Origin: Epiperipatus broadwayi
Lineage: Eukaryota > Onychophora > Udeonychophora > Euonychophora > Peripatidae
DNA length: 64,000 nucleotides
NCBI GenBank assembly: GCA_028023455.1
Contig: JAQFVV010000143.1
Coordinates: forward strand, 1,712,001-1,776,000
Reading direction: 5' to 3'
Positions 1-11,346 of the stretch are shown here, piece after piece. The translations under genes and the position numbers were made by a program. Each line of letters begins with the position of its first letter. The first letter of the stretch is position 1. Under the pieces are notes generated by a model. The model was not told the origin of the DNA and made no database searches. It saw only the letters and a list, made by a program, of their open reading frames with translations.

Positions 1-3000
1 TAAACTAATAATTAAATCTTAATCTTCTATTTAATAATAATCTAGCTCAATAAAATAATCTCAGGTTCATAAAATTTATTCTAAGTTAATTTTAAAATAC
101 GGTAGTAAAATATGAGAAGGGATTTTATGTCATAATCTACTACACTTAAACTAATAATAATAAATAACAATAATAATATTCTTCATGTAATGATATAATA
201 AATACGTGGTAGCATTTTAATAATCTGACAAACAAAATATGTGTGGCAACAAACAGCATATAATTTAATATAATATTGTGATAACTGATTTATGACCAAT
301 AAATAATGTAAGATTATGATTATTTAATTATAATGAATACCAATAAAATATTTAAAATTCTTAAGATAATTCTTTATTTATCTTTTGTGCAAAATTATAT
401 ATTTGTTTCAGTTATTATGCATATATCGTGTTTTCATGCAGTGATGTGGAGAAATAAATAACTCTGACACAAAATTTTTAAATAACAAAATTTAACAAAG
501 TTTATTACTAACAATAAATAACTAAACAATTTATTTACATTATTTACAGTGGATATCCTTAACCCTTTTTATTTTACAGTTTGATCTACCTGGTTATAAA
601 AAAATAATTTATATTTCAATTATATTTTATTTAGATTTAGGACAAAATAAAAAAAAAATGTTATTATTTGGTTTCTCATTATGGTTAACTTATTACAAAT
701 AAATTTATCTACTTTATTAACAACAGCATTTTATCTCTAATATTATTAAACTATCCTATTTTAAAAATTCATACTTAGAAAAACATTCCATAGAAAACAA
801 AATTTTATAATGAGTATGGATTTCTCAAAATATTAGAAAAATTCATCTTGCAAAGTCAAAGATGTTACACAAACTATTATCCAAAATTCAATACTAGATT
901 TTAGTATTTATCACACAATGTTTACTAATCATAATATATTCTTCTTTAAGCCTTACTTTAGTATGATATAAGTTTAATCATTAATAGATTTCTGTTAATT
1001 AATAAACAAAATATACTATGCATATTGTTTACATAATCTACTTTGTACTATTGTATTTTAAAATAAAAAAATATACAATACTTATTTTTCTCTCAAAAAA
1101 AAAAATAACACTAAAGCATTTAAAATTATTATCACTTTTAAAAAAATATCTTTGTTTAGATACCTTATTTTAAAAAATTTTATATTTCATTTCCGAAATA
1201 AATTCAAAATATATTCTATGATTCTTTTCTTTCCCTAGGATACTTTGGATCTTCAAATTTAAGTTATAACATTCTGCTCCTTATAAGCAAATAAACTAAT
1301 CTTATTCAAAAACGATAGCATAACATAAGTTCTAAATTATTTATCATTACTTTTAAAATATCTTACTAAACGATGCAGTTACATGAAATAAAGATAGCGA
1401 AAAACAGATGCATAGGATTAAGGAAGAAAGCTAGAGTATTATTCTTAACATATCTCAAAATCATGGCACAGTGCGAAGAGGTAGGACATTTATCTGCCTA
1501 ATATCCTCTAGTACAGGGGCGATGTTAAAGCTATTTCTTCAGCTTTATTAGAACATCAAATATTTAAAGAAATATAAACACTGTCCAATAAAATGTGTAT
1601 CAGTCATAGGGCTATGTTAACTATGCTGATAACCACATAAAGACTAAATATTATTCCCATTCCTTATCATATCCTATTTTAAAAATACATCATCTTGGTT
1701 TCCTGCTAACTATAGTACTTCCAAGCCACTATCTCAACATTATTTCTCAAGATTTTTCTACATCTTACATCGATAAAATAACTGTCTGCATTTACAAAAC
1801 AATAAATAAAATTCATTAATAGTTAAACAATCTTACTATCCCATAAGAAAAGTCTGCTTACTTCATTGCTCTGTATGTTTAATCAATACGATTTACTTAG
1901 ACAATATTTGAATATCCCATATCATAAAACTTTAAAAGAATCACATAATTATTTGTTATGTTGGATTATATCACTAAAAAAAAAAAAAATTGTCGTATGC
2001 ATATTTTCAAATCAATCCTATCTCATAATGTTTTTTTAAAATGTTGTATAAAATGCGTTACATATAATTTTAAAAAAAACTTTTACACTTCATTCTTCCA
2101 ATTTATGGATGATCTAAAGAAAACAAAAATATACATTATAAAATTATTAATAGTTATTATTATTACCAATAACCTTTATCTAGTCATCGTGTTCAGTAGG
2201 CTTCCTTTGTCCACTTGAGCATTGCAGATATAGAAAAAAATTCATACCCATACACTTTATATTAAAATATTTTTTTTAGCTAAATTATTAGATTGTTATA
2301 TTATAAGATTTTAATATTAACAAATTAATGTTTTTATGTTTTTCCTAATCTTATATAAAATTTTAGATTTAAATTAGGTTAACAAAATAAAAAAAATCAA
2401 AACTATAGTTACATATTTTCTTGACGATAGTTCTGATAAGTCCAAAATGCTTATTATTTTCTCTAGAGTTTTTTAAAATGTTCTCCTCTAAGCGCGTTAA
2501 AGTTTAAAATAAAAATAATTATTAACCCATTTAGTAAAATTTAGAAAATAATCTTTGGTTTTAGTATTTTTAGGACGATAATATTCATTAATCCCGTGAA
2601 GCTTCTTAATCTTCTCTACCAATATTCTCTGCATATCCGATGCATCAATCCATCTAATTTAATTTTAAAATACTCGATAAACTTTTAAGTACCATTTATA
2701 TTTCCATGGATCCATTTTTCATTCATCTATGTGTTCACTTTTATCTCTGTTTTCTTCTTGATACATTTAAACTCTCACTTGGTATTTTTATACATCTCTT
2801 TTAAAATAAAAACTTCAAATACTTTTGAACAAATTTTTTCCAAGTACATTTTAAATAATTCGAAGAACGGATATTTTAATACAAAACGCTTCTGTAACAT
2901 ATTTTCCCGGGTTCTTTATTCAACTCTGCACTCGAAAATATTTTTTAAAAAAATGTTACCTTTAGAAAAGATATAACATTTTATTCCTTTGAATATTATA

Positions 3001-4365
3001 CTATATAAAATAATTCAGGCAATATATAATTATCTTATTACCATTTAAAAAATATCTTGAATAAGCTTATAAATCATACGTTTCAATACATTTTTAGACT
3101 CTGTATAATGTCCGAGCTGTGGTTTTTTTTTTATGTACCAAAAAAAGTTCTCCGGTTATGCATAAATAAAGCTGTATCAATAAATATTCAAATATTTCTT
3201 CAGCATTACAATTTCTATCCATTTTATTTTGTAGTATATCCATTTTTATTACGTAGCTTAGGTTAAACTTTTAGATAAAATACGACTGGTAAGTACTTTA
3301 AAAATTAGAAAATCATATTAAACGAAATTATTAAAATATTTTTAGTTTATACTCTCTTTTGCAAAAATATATTTTTAAAATTATCAATTAGTTTTTTGCA
3401 GATAAAGTTATAAGAAAGTACTAAAAAAATTGACTAAAGTAAAAGATTTAAAAAATACTATCTTTTGATAGCTATAATTTACCTCTCTCCGATTTCAATA
3501 CATTTTTAATCTCCAGCTCTAACTTAGTTACAACGATATTTATCGTCTGCAAGAATACCTATTTTTTTATTGGTCAATTCTTACCCCACTTGAAAACAAA
3601 TTTACAGATTTTCAATTTATCTAATTTTATTTAAATAAAATATTTAAATTTTATTATATCTGTATTCGTCTTTATTACATTACTTAAACATTACATATGA
3701 TAGTTATCTTAATGTTTAATACTATTTACTTTTATGATAGGCAATAATTCCTTCCAATTCTATAATATAACCTTTAAAATATTTTAAACTTTGTTATTAA
3801 TTCAAATAAGCAGTGCGTGATAGTATACATTAAAACAATCACGTGATTATAACTCTGACAGACGTTTTTTAATCTATTTCTCTGCCTAGACTAATAAAAT
3901 TGATACACTTATTATATTATATAAAATAATTATAAAAAAATTTGGAAGAACAATTTAGAAAATATAGAATTAGATATAATTTTCACCATCACAAAGTTTA
4001 TTTTAAAAATATACTATATTAATTTTGACTATTTAAATATGATTACAAATCTAAATATAGCATTTATTAAATCATATGTTTTACACTATTAAAATCGGAT
4101 TTATTAAATATACTTTTAATTATTTATAGCTGTGTTATTTAATATGGCCAGCTTTTACAACCATATGCAACAATATTTTAAGCTTTATATAACTATTTTT
4201 AAATGATTTTATATACTACATATTCTCTTTAGCTTCAAATTGTACTTTAAAGATATAATTGACTTAATATAATTAATGTATTAAAAAAAACATATTCTAA
4301 ATTTAAAATTTTTTAGTAATTGACTGTTATGAATTATTACTGACCTATAGAAAAGGGCACAATAT
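1..4365. repeat. Left arm of a >4-kb inverted duplication
   Basis: Reverse-complementing 24386-28412 gives a sequence that follows this stretch from base 1 to about 4365, with scattered substitutions and short indels. Base 1 pairs with about base 28412, so the true outer end lies off the window and the arm may be longer. The inner end is sharp: both arms share the bases around 4340-4365 (paired with about 24386-24410) and then diverge. The arm is extremely AT-rich with many A/T runs. I recognise no transposase, polymerase or other known domain in it. The left arm has about 350 bp (near 3560-3909) that the right arm lacks. A segmental inverted duplication is the simplest reading; two copies of one unknown large element in opposite orientation is the alternative. 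Confidence 0.9.
1977..2219 (+). other. Small ORF shared by both inverted arms (unrecognised)
   Basis: An open frame of 73-86 codons, depending on the start; 73 codons run from the internal ATG at 1977. The equivalent frame is open in the other arm (26189-26413, minus). Over about 220 nt the two copies differ by only two substitutions and one 3-nt length change in an A-run, which keeps the frame, although flanking arm sequence differs more. Both substitutions change an amino acid (Gln/Lys and Val/Met). The C-terminal half is hydrophobic (IYIIKLLIVIII) and could be a membrane segment. There is no known domain, and composition alone could produce such a peptide in AT-rich DNA. A real gene is unlikely but not excluded. 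Confidence 0.2.
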
Positions 4366-4635
4366 ATTAATAATTATACATCAAAAGCCTTTTTCAGCAC
4401 ATGGTTTGTTTCTCTCTCAAATGTTTTGCACCAATTTTAATGTTAACCAATTATTGCAGATAGATCATTCATCAGTGTTCACTAATGGAAATAAAATAAC
4501 AACAATAACAAGATAAAAACATGAATAAAACAATAAAATTATGATACAGATATTCAATAAAAATTGAAAGAATTAATTGTATAACATAATATTCTCTTAT
4601 TCTTCTCTTTCACTTTCTTTGCATATCTTCATATA
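4366..4635. other. Unique AT-rich spacer
   Basis: No repeat, coding remnant or structure recognised between the inner end of the left arm and the next fold-back. Confidence 0.5.
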
Positions 4636-4828
4636 ATCATATATATATTGCTTATAACACTTCTTTCATATACACTTTCATATACATTTTAATTAAAGCA
4701 GGGAAAAAGATAGAGCTCTGATAAAGACTGCCGGACAGTCGAAACTGTAAGAAAAATAAAGAAGTTTTTAAAAAAATTTGTTGCATTAAAATGTATATGA
4801 GAGAAGTGTTATAAGCAATATATGTATA
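4636..4828. repeat. Fold-back repeat with Penelope-like hairpin motif
   Basis: Inverted arms at about 4636-4695 and 4779-4828 share TTGCTTATAACACTTCT and flanking bases as reverse complements. The centre (about 4712-4747) contains CTGATAAA, then a perfect 5-bp hairpin (GACTG, loop CCGGA, CAGTC), then GAAAC. That order resembles the hammerhead-ribozyme core (CUGANGA, stem II, GAAA) that occurs in Penelope-like retroelements. Here the normally invariant G of CUGANGA is A, an extra A precedes the stem, and I cannot find convincing stems I and III, so a working ribozyme is unlikely. I interpret the segment as a decayed terminal repeat of a Penelope-like element. Confidence 0.5.
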
Positions 4829-4861
4829 ACATAACATTATGCAGAATAAATAAAAACATAT

Positions 4862-5395
4862 CTTACCTTATACTACCTACATAAATACAGATATATAATA
4901 AGTCTGTGTGTTTCAGTTATTACATAGTAGAGATGTCTGCCCATTCCTTCTATATGTATTGAATGGATTGTGTCCTGTACATGAGGGGTCAGATTGACCT
5001 TAGGTCAACATGGGTATGACAAGAATCTTGACCTCATGTGGCCTTTGAGCATTCCATCATCAGATTTTCAATTGGATGGATGGTTGAAGAGTTGGAGTGT
5101 ATATTAGATTGAAGCTTGTTCATCAAAGTATGAGGATTGACTATCAATATATATCTGAGCACTTATAGCATATATCTGTGGAGATGGTAATCTGGACCAA
5201 CTGATGATTGCTGGTTTAGCATGAAATACGTATATTGGTGATTACTTATCTTTTCAACATATATGTGTTCAAGTGTATCAGTGTTATGAGATAGTGTGGA
5301 GAGTGGTGGACCATGTGAAAGTCTGTGCTCATATACCCTATATATTACACATATAAACACAGGTATATAATAAGCCTGTGTGTTTCAGTTACTAT
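4862..5395 (-). repeat. Family A repeat, monomer plus a tail fragment
   Basis: From about 4925 to 5395 this is one full monomer of the repeat that recurs at 7.55-8.0, 46.6, 49.4 and 53.86-54.66 kb. Landmarks are GTACATGAGGGGTCAGATTG near 4980, TTTTCAATTGGATGGATGG near 5066, GATGATTGCTGGTTTAGC near 5201 and the end AAGCCTGTGTGTTTCAG at about 5372-5388. A second, shorter piece of the same end lies just before it (about 4870-4918), so two copies abut in the same orientation. No open frame of note; incidental ORFs on the minus strand are repeat-derived. Confidence 0.75.
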
Positions 5396-7537
5396 CTTTT
5401 TATATAATCTTTCAATCATTTTTCATTGACCAGTTATTAACTAAATTTATTGAAGTTTTATAAATATTCATACAAAGTTATGCTTGAGATAATATATTTC
5501 ATATATTTATCTTCTTTTTGGATTTTTAATATAATTTAAAGGTGTGATATTTTTATAGCATCTATTTTTTGTTCCATTTGTTAAGTAGTGAATGCATAAG
5601 CAAATTTATTATTTCACCTATTAATTGAAATATGTCTTTTACATCTAACTTTTTCTCTCTATATATGTGTTCTGTATTCATAATCTCATTTTGTATTTAT
5701 TTTTTTATTTTCATATTATTTTACCTCTGAGTTTGTTTGTTCATTTTTTGCTAATGGTCCTGCTTGAATAAATTTATTTTCCCATGCCTCAGGGGACATG
5801 CAAATTAGAGTTTAATTTTTTATTTTATAAAATAAATTTTAAAAAAATTAAACTAATGTAAAAAAAAAAAAAAACCCAGTATGTATAACCTTTTTGTTTT
5901 TATTAGTTAATAAAGTTTATATATATATTTAATAAAAGTTGTGAAAATATTGTCTTGAGGATTTATGGTTTGCTTTTAACATTTTTATTGCTTTAACAGC
6001 AGTAGTTTTGTAAGTGTATCATAAAATTTTACTTAATAAATCACTACAAACTATTGTAAGATGAGAAAGAAATAAAATTTTGCCTGCTTATAAATTAAAA
6101 TATAAAATCAATTTTCAACTCTTGTTTGACTATTTTTTATTTTTCATTTCACAGAACCAGCTTTTTAATTAAAATAAGTCTAATACAATACTTTTTACCA
6201 CATAAGAAAACTATAGTCCTATGGTGGTTCACTTTGTATAATGTTTGGGCTATAGAAATATAAATAAAATGTGAAAAAATATTAGAAGTATTTGTTGGAT
6301 TGATATGTTCCCATTTATTTACAAACATCTGGCATTTTTTAAAGACTTGTTTTTACTTAGTAGTATTAATTAAGTTTTATATATATTTCATAATTTAATT
6401 TACTATAAATGTATACACACCTGCTATTATTTAAATTCTGTAAAAAAAAAGTTAAATACAATATGTTAACATTGTTTAGCTTGTATTTAATCAAATAAAG
6501 ATTACTTCAAATTTATCTACTTTTGTTAAGAGCAAAAAATATAGGATTAATAAATATATCTAAATATAGAATTTAATAAAATATCTAAATCATAAATGAA
6601 ATATCTGTAATGTTAATGTTGGCCTGGTTAATTATTTACAATAATTTTATTTATACTATATAGAAATGATGATGTTAAATATGTTGATATACTTCAATAA
6701 CTCTTCAACATTTTGCTTTTGAATTCTCAACACTTTAACAAATTATTGAAAACTTTAAAGAAGTTTTTATGTGAGTTATATCTATTAATTTTTACTATAT
6801 TAGAAATTATAACTGAAAATTTTCTTGAGTACCGTATTTATTTACTAAGTCATTTAAGAGTAATAATAAATCCATGAGGCAATAAAGTATTATAACTAGA
6901 TATTTATCTAATAGTTTGCCATTGTTTCCACCCTTAATATTTCAATATTTAGGATCTCTTAGAGCTATTATATATAAGATGCATAAATCAGTTTTTCCTA
7001 TTAACATGAAGAAAAAAAAATACTTTTTTTTTTTAATGTGACATTGCTTTACATTTATTGCAAATATTTTTAATGTCTAAGTTATTACTGCAAAAATAGT
7101 TTTCACTGTGAAAATCGCTGGAAAGGTTTGAGAATCTACATTCTGAAAATATGGATACATCACTATTTTTTTGAGTTGTTATTTACAATAATTAGATCAC
7201 ATTGTATATAAAAAAGCTGTCAGATAGATGAAAACAATTATAGTTTTAATATTGGATAAAGTTTTTCACTTTTTTCAAATTGCTTTAAATTTCTTTTTTT
7301 TTTTTAAAAAAAAAGGCAGGGGGGGAGGGATATATAATTAATAGACTGGTTTGATTTTTTGTGAGATTATCTATCTGGTATAATTTTTAATTTGAAGGCT
7401 GTTGGAAATGATATCATATATTTGTAACTTCAGTGACATCAAACATGATAGGTCATTGTTTTTTAACACCTTGCAATTTGTTATTTAATAATTTGATTGA
7501 TGCACAAATAAATGATATTACATATCAATAATTCGCC
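5396..7537. other. AT-rich stretch without recognisable genes
   Basis: Contains homopolymer runs (A-run near 5858-5874; T, A and G runs at about 7287-7328, including AGGGGGGGAGGG) but no coding remnant or longer repeat that I can identify. Confidence 0.5.
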
Positions 7538-8011
7538 TAAAGAGTATATTATATAGAATATATGAGCACAGACTTTCAGATGACCCATCACTCTCCACTC
7601 TATCTAATAACACTGATACACTCAAGCACATATATGCGGAAAAGATAAATAATCACCAATATCATCAGATTTTCAATTGGATGGACTGTTGAAGAGTTGG
7701 AGTGTGTAGTAGATTGGAGCCTGTCCATTAAAGTATGAAGATTGACTATCTTAATATATATCTGAGCACTTATAGTATATATGTGTGGGAGATGATAATC
7801 TGGACCAAATGATGATTGCTGGTTTAGCATGAAATACATATATTGGTGATTATTTATCTTTTCAGCATATATGTGCTTGAGTGTATCAATGTTATTAGAT
7901 AGAGTGGAGAGTGATAGGTCGTCTGAAAGTCTGTGTTCATATACCCTATATATTACATATACAGACACAGGTATATAATAAGCCTGTGTTTCAGTTACTA
8001 AAGAATATATT
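7538..8011. mobile_element. Family A fold-back element with 13-bp target duplication
   Basis: The element (7551-7998) is flanked by TAAAGAGTATATT (7538-7550) and TAAAGAATATATT (7999-8011), a 13-bp direct repeat with one mismatch. Its ends form an inverted repeat of about 100 bp: 7563-7663 pairs with 7840-7942. Inside the right arm the sequence runs as a family A monomer, so the structure is an inverted dimer whose left half is truncated internally. The long target duplication argues for insertion by LINE-type target-primed reverse transcription rather than by a cut-and-paste transposase. No protein is encoded; the long minus-strand frame here is a by-product. Confidence 0.75.
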
Positions 8012-8759
8012 GTGGATGTGAGCAAGTCTATTATCGGTTTCACTAAAAAAAAATATTATTATTTTTTTTTTTTAGTATGATTTTATTATTACTGATTTAA
8101 TTAAGAGAAAACAATTTGACATTCTCTGTTTCATTGAATATAGAAATGAATGCAGAGATGATAAATGATTTAGAAGTTTAGAGGCATAAATTCTACAAGT
8201 GACACAAGAACTTGAGAACGATTCTTCATTAGGATTGCAGAAGAGATATAGTCATTTATTGATTGTGATCATTTTGGATTTTTTTTTTGAAGCATTGAAA
8301 GCAAAAAACTACTTATGTTTTAAAAATTAATGATAATATTTTGAAAAGATTAGAAAAATATTTTAATCTTCTTTTAAACAACGATGTTAGAATTTGGATG
8401 TCTGTATTTAATAATGCAATTATTATGTTATTGTTTCATTTATATTTGAACAGAGATGTGTTCACAACTTGATGACATTAAAACAACTTTTTGTTTACTT
8501 AAAAATGCAGATAATGGAATACTTAGTATATTTTAAAATAAAATTATGGTATATAGGAAGTTCAAAAATACTAAATATTTTTTGGAATATATTAGATCCA
8601 TGAAATTGTGTTACCTGATCTTAAAGATTCATTTCTTATTCAAATTTATAAAATTCAGAAAATGGAAAATACAGTAGTAATTATTGTAGAATATCATAGT
8701 GAAAGAATGAATTGTTTTTAATCATAAAGGAATGGTTAGAGAGATTCAAAGCAATTTTA

Positions 8760-9265
8760 GAGAACAAGAAGTGTTACAGATATAATTTTTGTTATCAAGC
8801 AAATGCAAGAAAAATATTGCAAAACCTATGATTTATATATTATTTTTACTGGTTTTATCAAGACATTTCACTCAACAGTTGCAATATTTGTGCTAATATG
8901 TAAAAATGACTAGTAGAATGCAATTGTTTATCTATATTATATACCTTCTAGATAATGGTATGAGAGGAAACTTTGTTACTGTTTAACAGACCATCTGAAA
9001 TATTTGAAATGAAAATTGATAATAAATAGGAATGTGTACTAACTCCAACTTTGTTTTAATTATTATGAGAGTTTCTTTCGAAAAATCAAGATGCCAAAAT
9101 CAAAATTAAATTTAGGGTTTGTGATGAGGCTTTTAATTTTAATTGACTATTCATAAAAACAAGAGTTTCACCTACATCATTCAAAGATTTAAACCATGCT
9201 GACAACTGTGTTCTTTTCAGTTTAAAGAATAATTTATTGAATAAGCTACTTGAATTAAATTAGTT
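8760..9265 (+). pseudogene. Decayed LINE reverse transcriptase
   Basis: Plus-strand frames preserve fragments of a non-LTR reverse transcriptase. A segment like DMIF..KQMQEK lies near 8780-8820. ECVLTPTLF at 9030-9056 matches the usual GVKQGCVLAPTLF signature. LNHADNCVLFS at about 9189-9221 is the (F)ADD box with the second Asp changed to Asn; it lies in the same frame about 45 codons later, as expected. Stops and frameshifts occur throughout, so it is inactive. The GCVLAPTLF form is typical of LINEs of the RTE/SR2-like group, but the clade is uncertain. Sequence from 8080 to 8760 may be more of the same element, too decayed to follow. Confidence 0.6.
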
Positions 9266-10565
9266 GTGCATATATCTCTTATTCTGCTGAATATTTTGTA
9301 GGAAAATGAGACATAAATTTCTATCAATGATTTTTTTAAAAAGATCATTTATGATATTCTGAAAATATAATGGCATGATCATAAGGCCAATCAGTAAGAT
9401 TGTCAGTTTTTTTTTATGTGATGACATAAAGCAGATAAGAAGTAATAGATTTTTTAAAAAAATATTTATAATAGACTTGAATATAATTTCCATGATAGAT
9501 GCAGACTATTATATAAATATCTGAATGACATTCTAAAAAGTACTAACTGATTGCTTTTATTTAGAGAATATGATTGATGTAGAATACAAATGAGGGCCAT
9601 TATTGGACATAATATGAAAGACAATTTTGCTGCATAAAAATTAAAAGTTGGATATAAAATAATAAAAAGATTAAAGAACCAAGGTTTAGATATTTCTGCA
9701 TATTTATTACTAAGATTAACTTTCTATAGGCAATTCAAAATTCAGTCTTAACATTTTATTCTTTCATTCTCTTTGTCAGTATTTCTGAGGATTTTATGGA
9801 AGGTTTCTTTTTCTAAAGTTAAAATTTTCCTTCTTATTTGTGAATGACTAATAATTAAAATAACTGATAATTATTAATATATCATTGTTATTAATATGAT
9901 TTTAATTTTTTAATATACTTCTCAATAACATTAAACACCCAAATATTATAAATGTAGTTTGCACATTGTATTTGATTTCTAAAAATAAATGCTTTGTGTG
10001 AAAATTTTAACAAAAATCAAATATCAGCTTTATTACTTAAATGTAAATGATAATATAAGAAAATGTATTATGTTCGCTATTAAATTTAATGCAACAACAA
10101 TAATAATTAACTGTATTCATTGATCCAAAGTGAAGTAATGAAAATAAATAATTATTTCAAAAATACATTGTTTATACAGTACTTACTGAACATGAAATAT
10201 GAATATATATGAGCATCTAATTATATTTAGATTAGAAAAAGGCTATAATTGTTACATAATATTTAAACAAATATTATATTAATAATGCAAAAATTATAAT
10301 TTAATTTTGGAATAATTAATTTCAAATTTTTATTTTTAATAAATGTTAAATAAAAGTATTTTTTAAAGTAAAGTGATTATATATTATTTTATGTGTCATC
10401 TCTTGCATATATTCTGTAAGTTTACTTTCTGATATGAATCTTTTTATAAAAATAAATTTGAAAGATAAAAGTTTTTGGTTACATTACTAACATCAAAACT
10501 GCATACTAATAATGAAACTCATGTGATCATGTGCGAGGTGTTAAAACATGATGTAACAGAACTAA
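9266..10565. other. AT-rich stretch, nothing recognised
   Basis: Its 5' part may be the 3' tail of the LINE remnant. No other repeat or coding signal seen. Confidence 0.45.
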
Positions 10566-10691
10566 AAATTTCTAGTCTTGCATTGGTGGTCGAAAGGTCA
10601 GCGCGACTGCCTTGCACTTGCAGGCAGTTGCCCGGGTTGCGGGTTCGTGTCCCCGCCGATGCTATGACATTTAAAAAAAAATAAATTTCTA
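10566..10691 (+). mobile_element. Very short tRNA-derived SINE with target duplication
   Basis: A tRNA-like body of 83 nt (10580-10662) has a fully paired 7-bp acceptor stem (GCATTGG with CCGATGC, one G-T pair), a perfect 4-bp D stem (GTCG/CGAC), a CTGCC/GGCAG anticodon-arm stem with an enlarged loop, and a B-box-like GGTTCGTGTCC. It is followed by TATGACATTT and an A-run. The insertion is flanked by AAATTTCTA (10566-10574 and 10683-10691). A truncated relative at 39.71-39.81 kb shares the body and the TATGACA tail, so this is a SINE family rather than a single tRNA pseudogene. The body lacks the A normally found at position 58 and has an odd anticodon loop, so it is not a working tRNA gene. 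Confidence 0.75.
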
Positions 10692-10739
10692 CAATTGTTT
10701 TTATTTTTTCAAATAGAATTACAGTAATTTTATAAACTT

Positions 10740-10805
10740 AATTATTTGTAATATATAAGGGATTCAAACTCAGACTTTCACACAACCCTCAACTCTCCAA
10801 GCTTA
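10740..10805 (+). repeat. Short family A fragment
   Basis: ATTCAAACTCAGACTTTCAC followed by CAACCCTCAACTCTCC matches the segment of family A seen at 46.66 kb and, inverted, near 49.47 kb. Only about 60 bp is recognisable. Confidence 0.5.
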
Positions 10806-11138
10806 ATTATTGTTTTAAAATTGGATTTTCAATATAAAACCTATCACTTCTCATACAATCTTAATAAACACTATTTCTAAAGTTCAACCAACAATCTACA
10901 AAACTTTCTTCCTTTTTATTAACAAAAAGTATTTATTTTATTCTGGAGCTTTTTTAAATCAATGATTTTATTATTAATACATAATACATTTTTAAGTAAA
11001 GCAATTGTTATCATATTCATCAATATCAATAAATGCAGCTGGGGAATTTTTGACTCACTTCTATTTGAAAACATAAGAAGTTTATTGACTTAAAGAATTT
11101 ACTCAGAAGCTATTGAATGAAATCGTTTACAATGAATA
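10806..11138. other. AT-rich spacer
   Basis: Nothing recognised. Confidence 0.45.
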
Positions 11139-11346
11139 ATAATTGGTTTGCTTAAACATTTCAAATGTTATCTGGGTTTATCTTGTATGGTAATTTTGTT
11201 AATTGTAGCTCTCGAATGTTGATGTCATGAGAGCTATGAATCTGGTTTCACCAGCCGAAAGTGTGCTCAGCTACAATGAATAAAATTAACATACAGAATA
11301 AACCTTTACTTAACTAATATTTGAAACCTTTAAGCAAACCAATTAC
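11139..11346. mobile_element. Small inverted-repeat element (MITE-like)
   Basis: Arms of about 70-75 bp beginning TAATTGGTTTGCTTAAA on the left read as AGTAATTGGTTTGCTTAAA from the right end inward, and both run through GGGTTTAT/GGTTTATT into TTGTAGCT. The arms diverge by substitutions and short indels. The loop is about 55 bp. No coding capacity. A clear target duplication could not be settled, so the superfamily is unknown. Confidence 0.6.

Noticed and set aside
2731-3266. Two adjacent plus-strand frames of 81 and 69 codons in the left arm
   Set aside because: The peptides are dominated by Phe, Ile, Leu and Lys as expected from AT-rich DNA, show no domain, and the equivalent frames are broken in the right arm.
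7600-8043. A 147-codon minus-strand frame
   Set aside because: It lies wholly inside the non-coding family A fold-back; similar frames in other copies are interrupted.
10580-10662. A functional tRNA gene
   Set aside because: The acceptor and D stems are good, but the anticodon loop is enlarged, the T arm lacks the conserved A, and the sequence has an A-run tail with target duplications, which marks a SINE.
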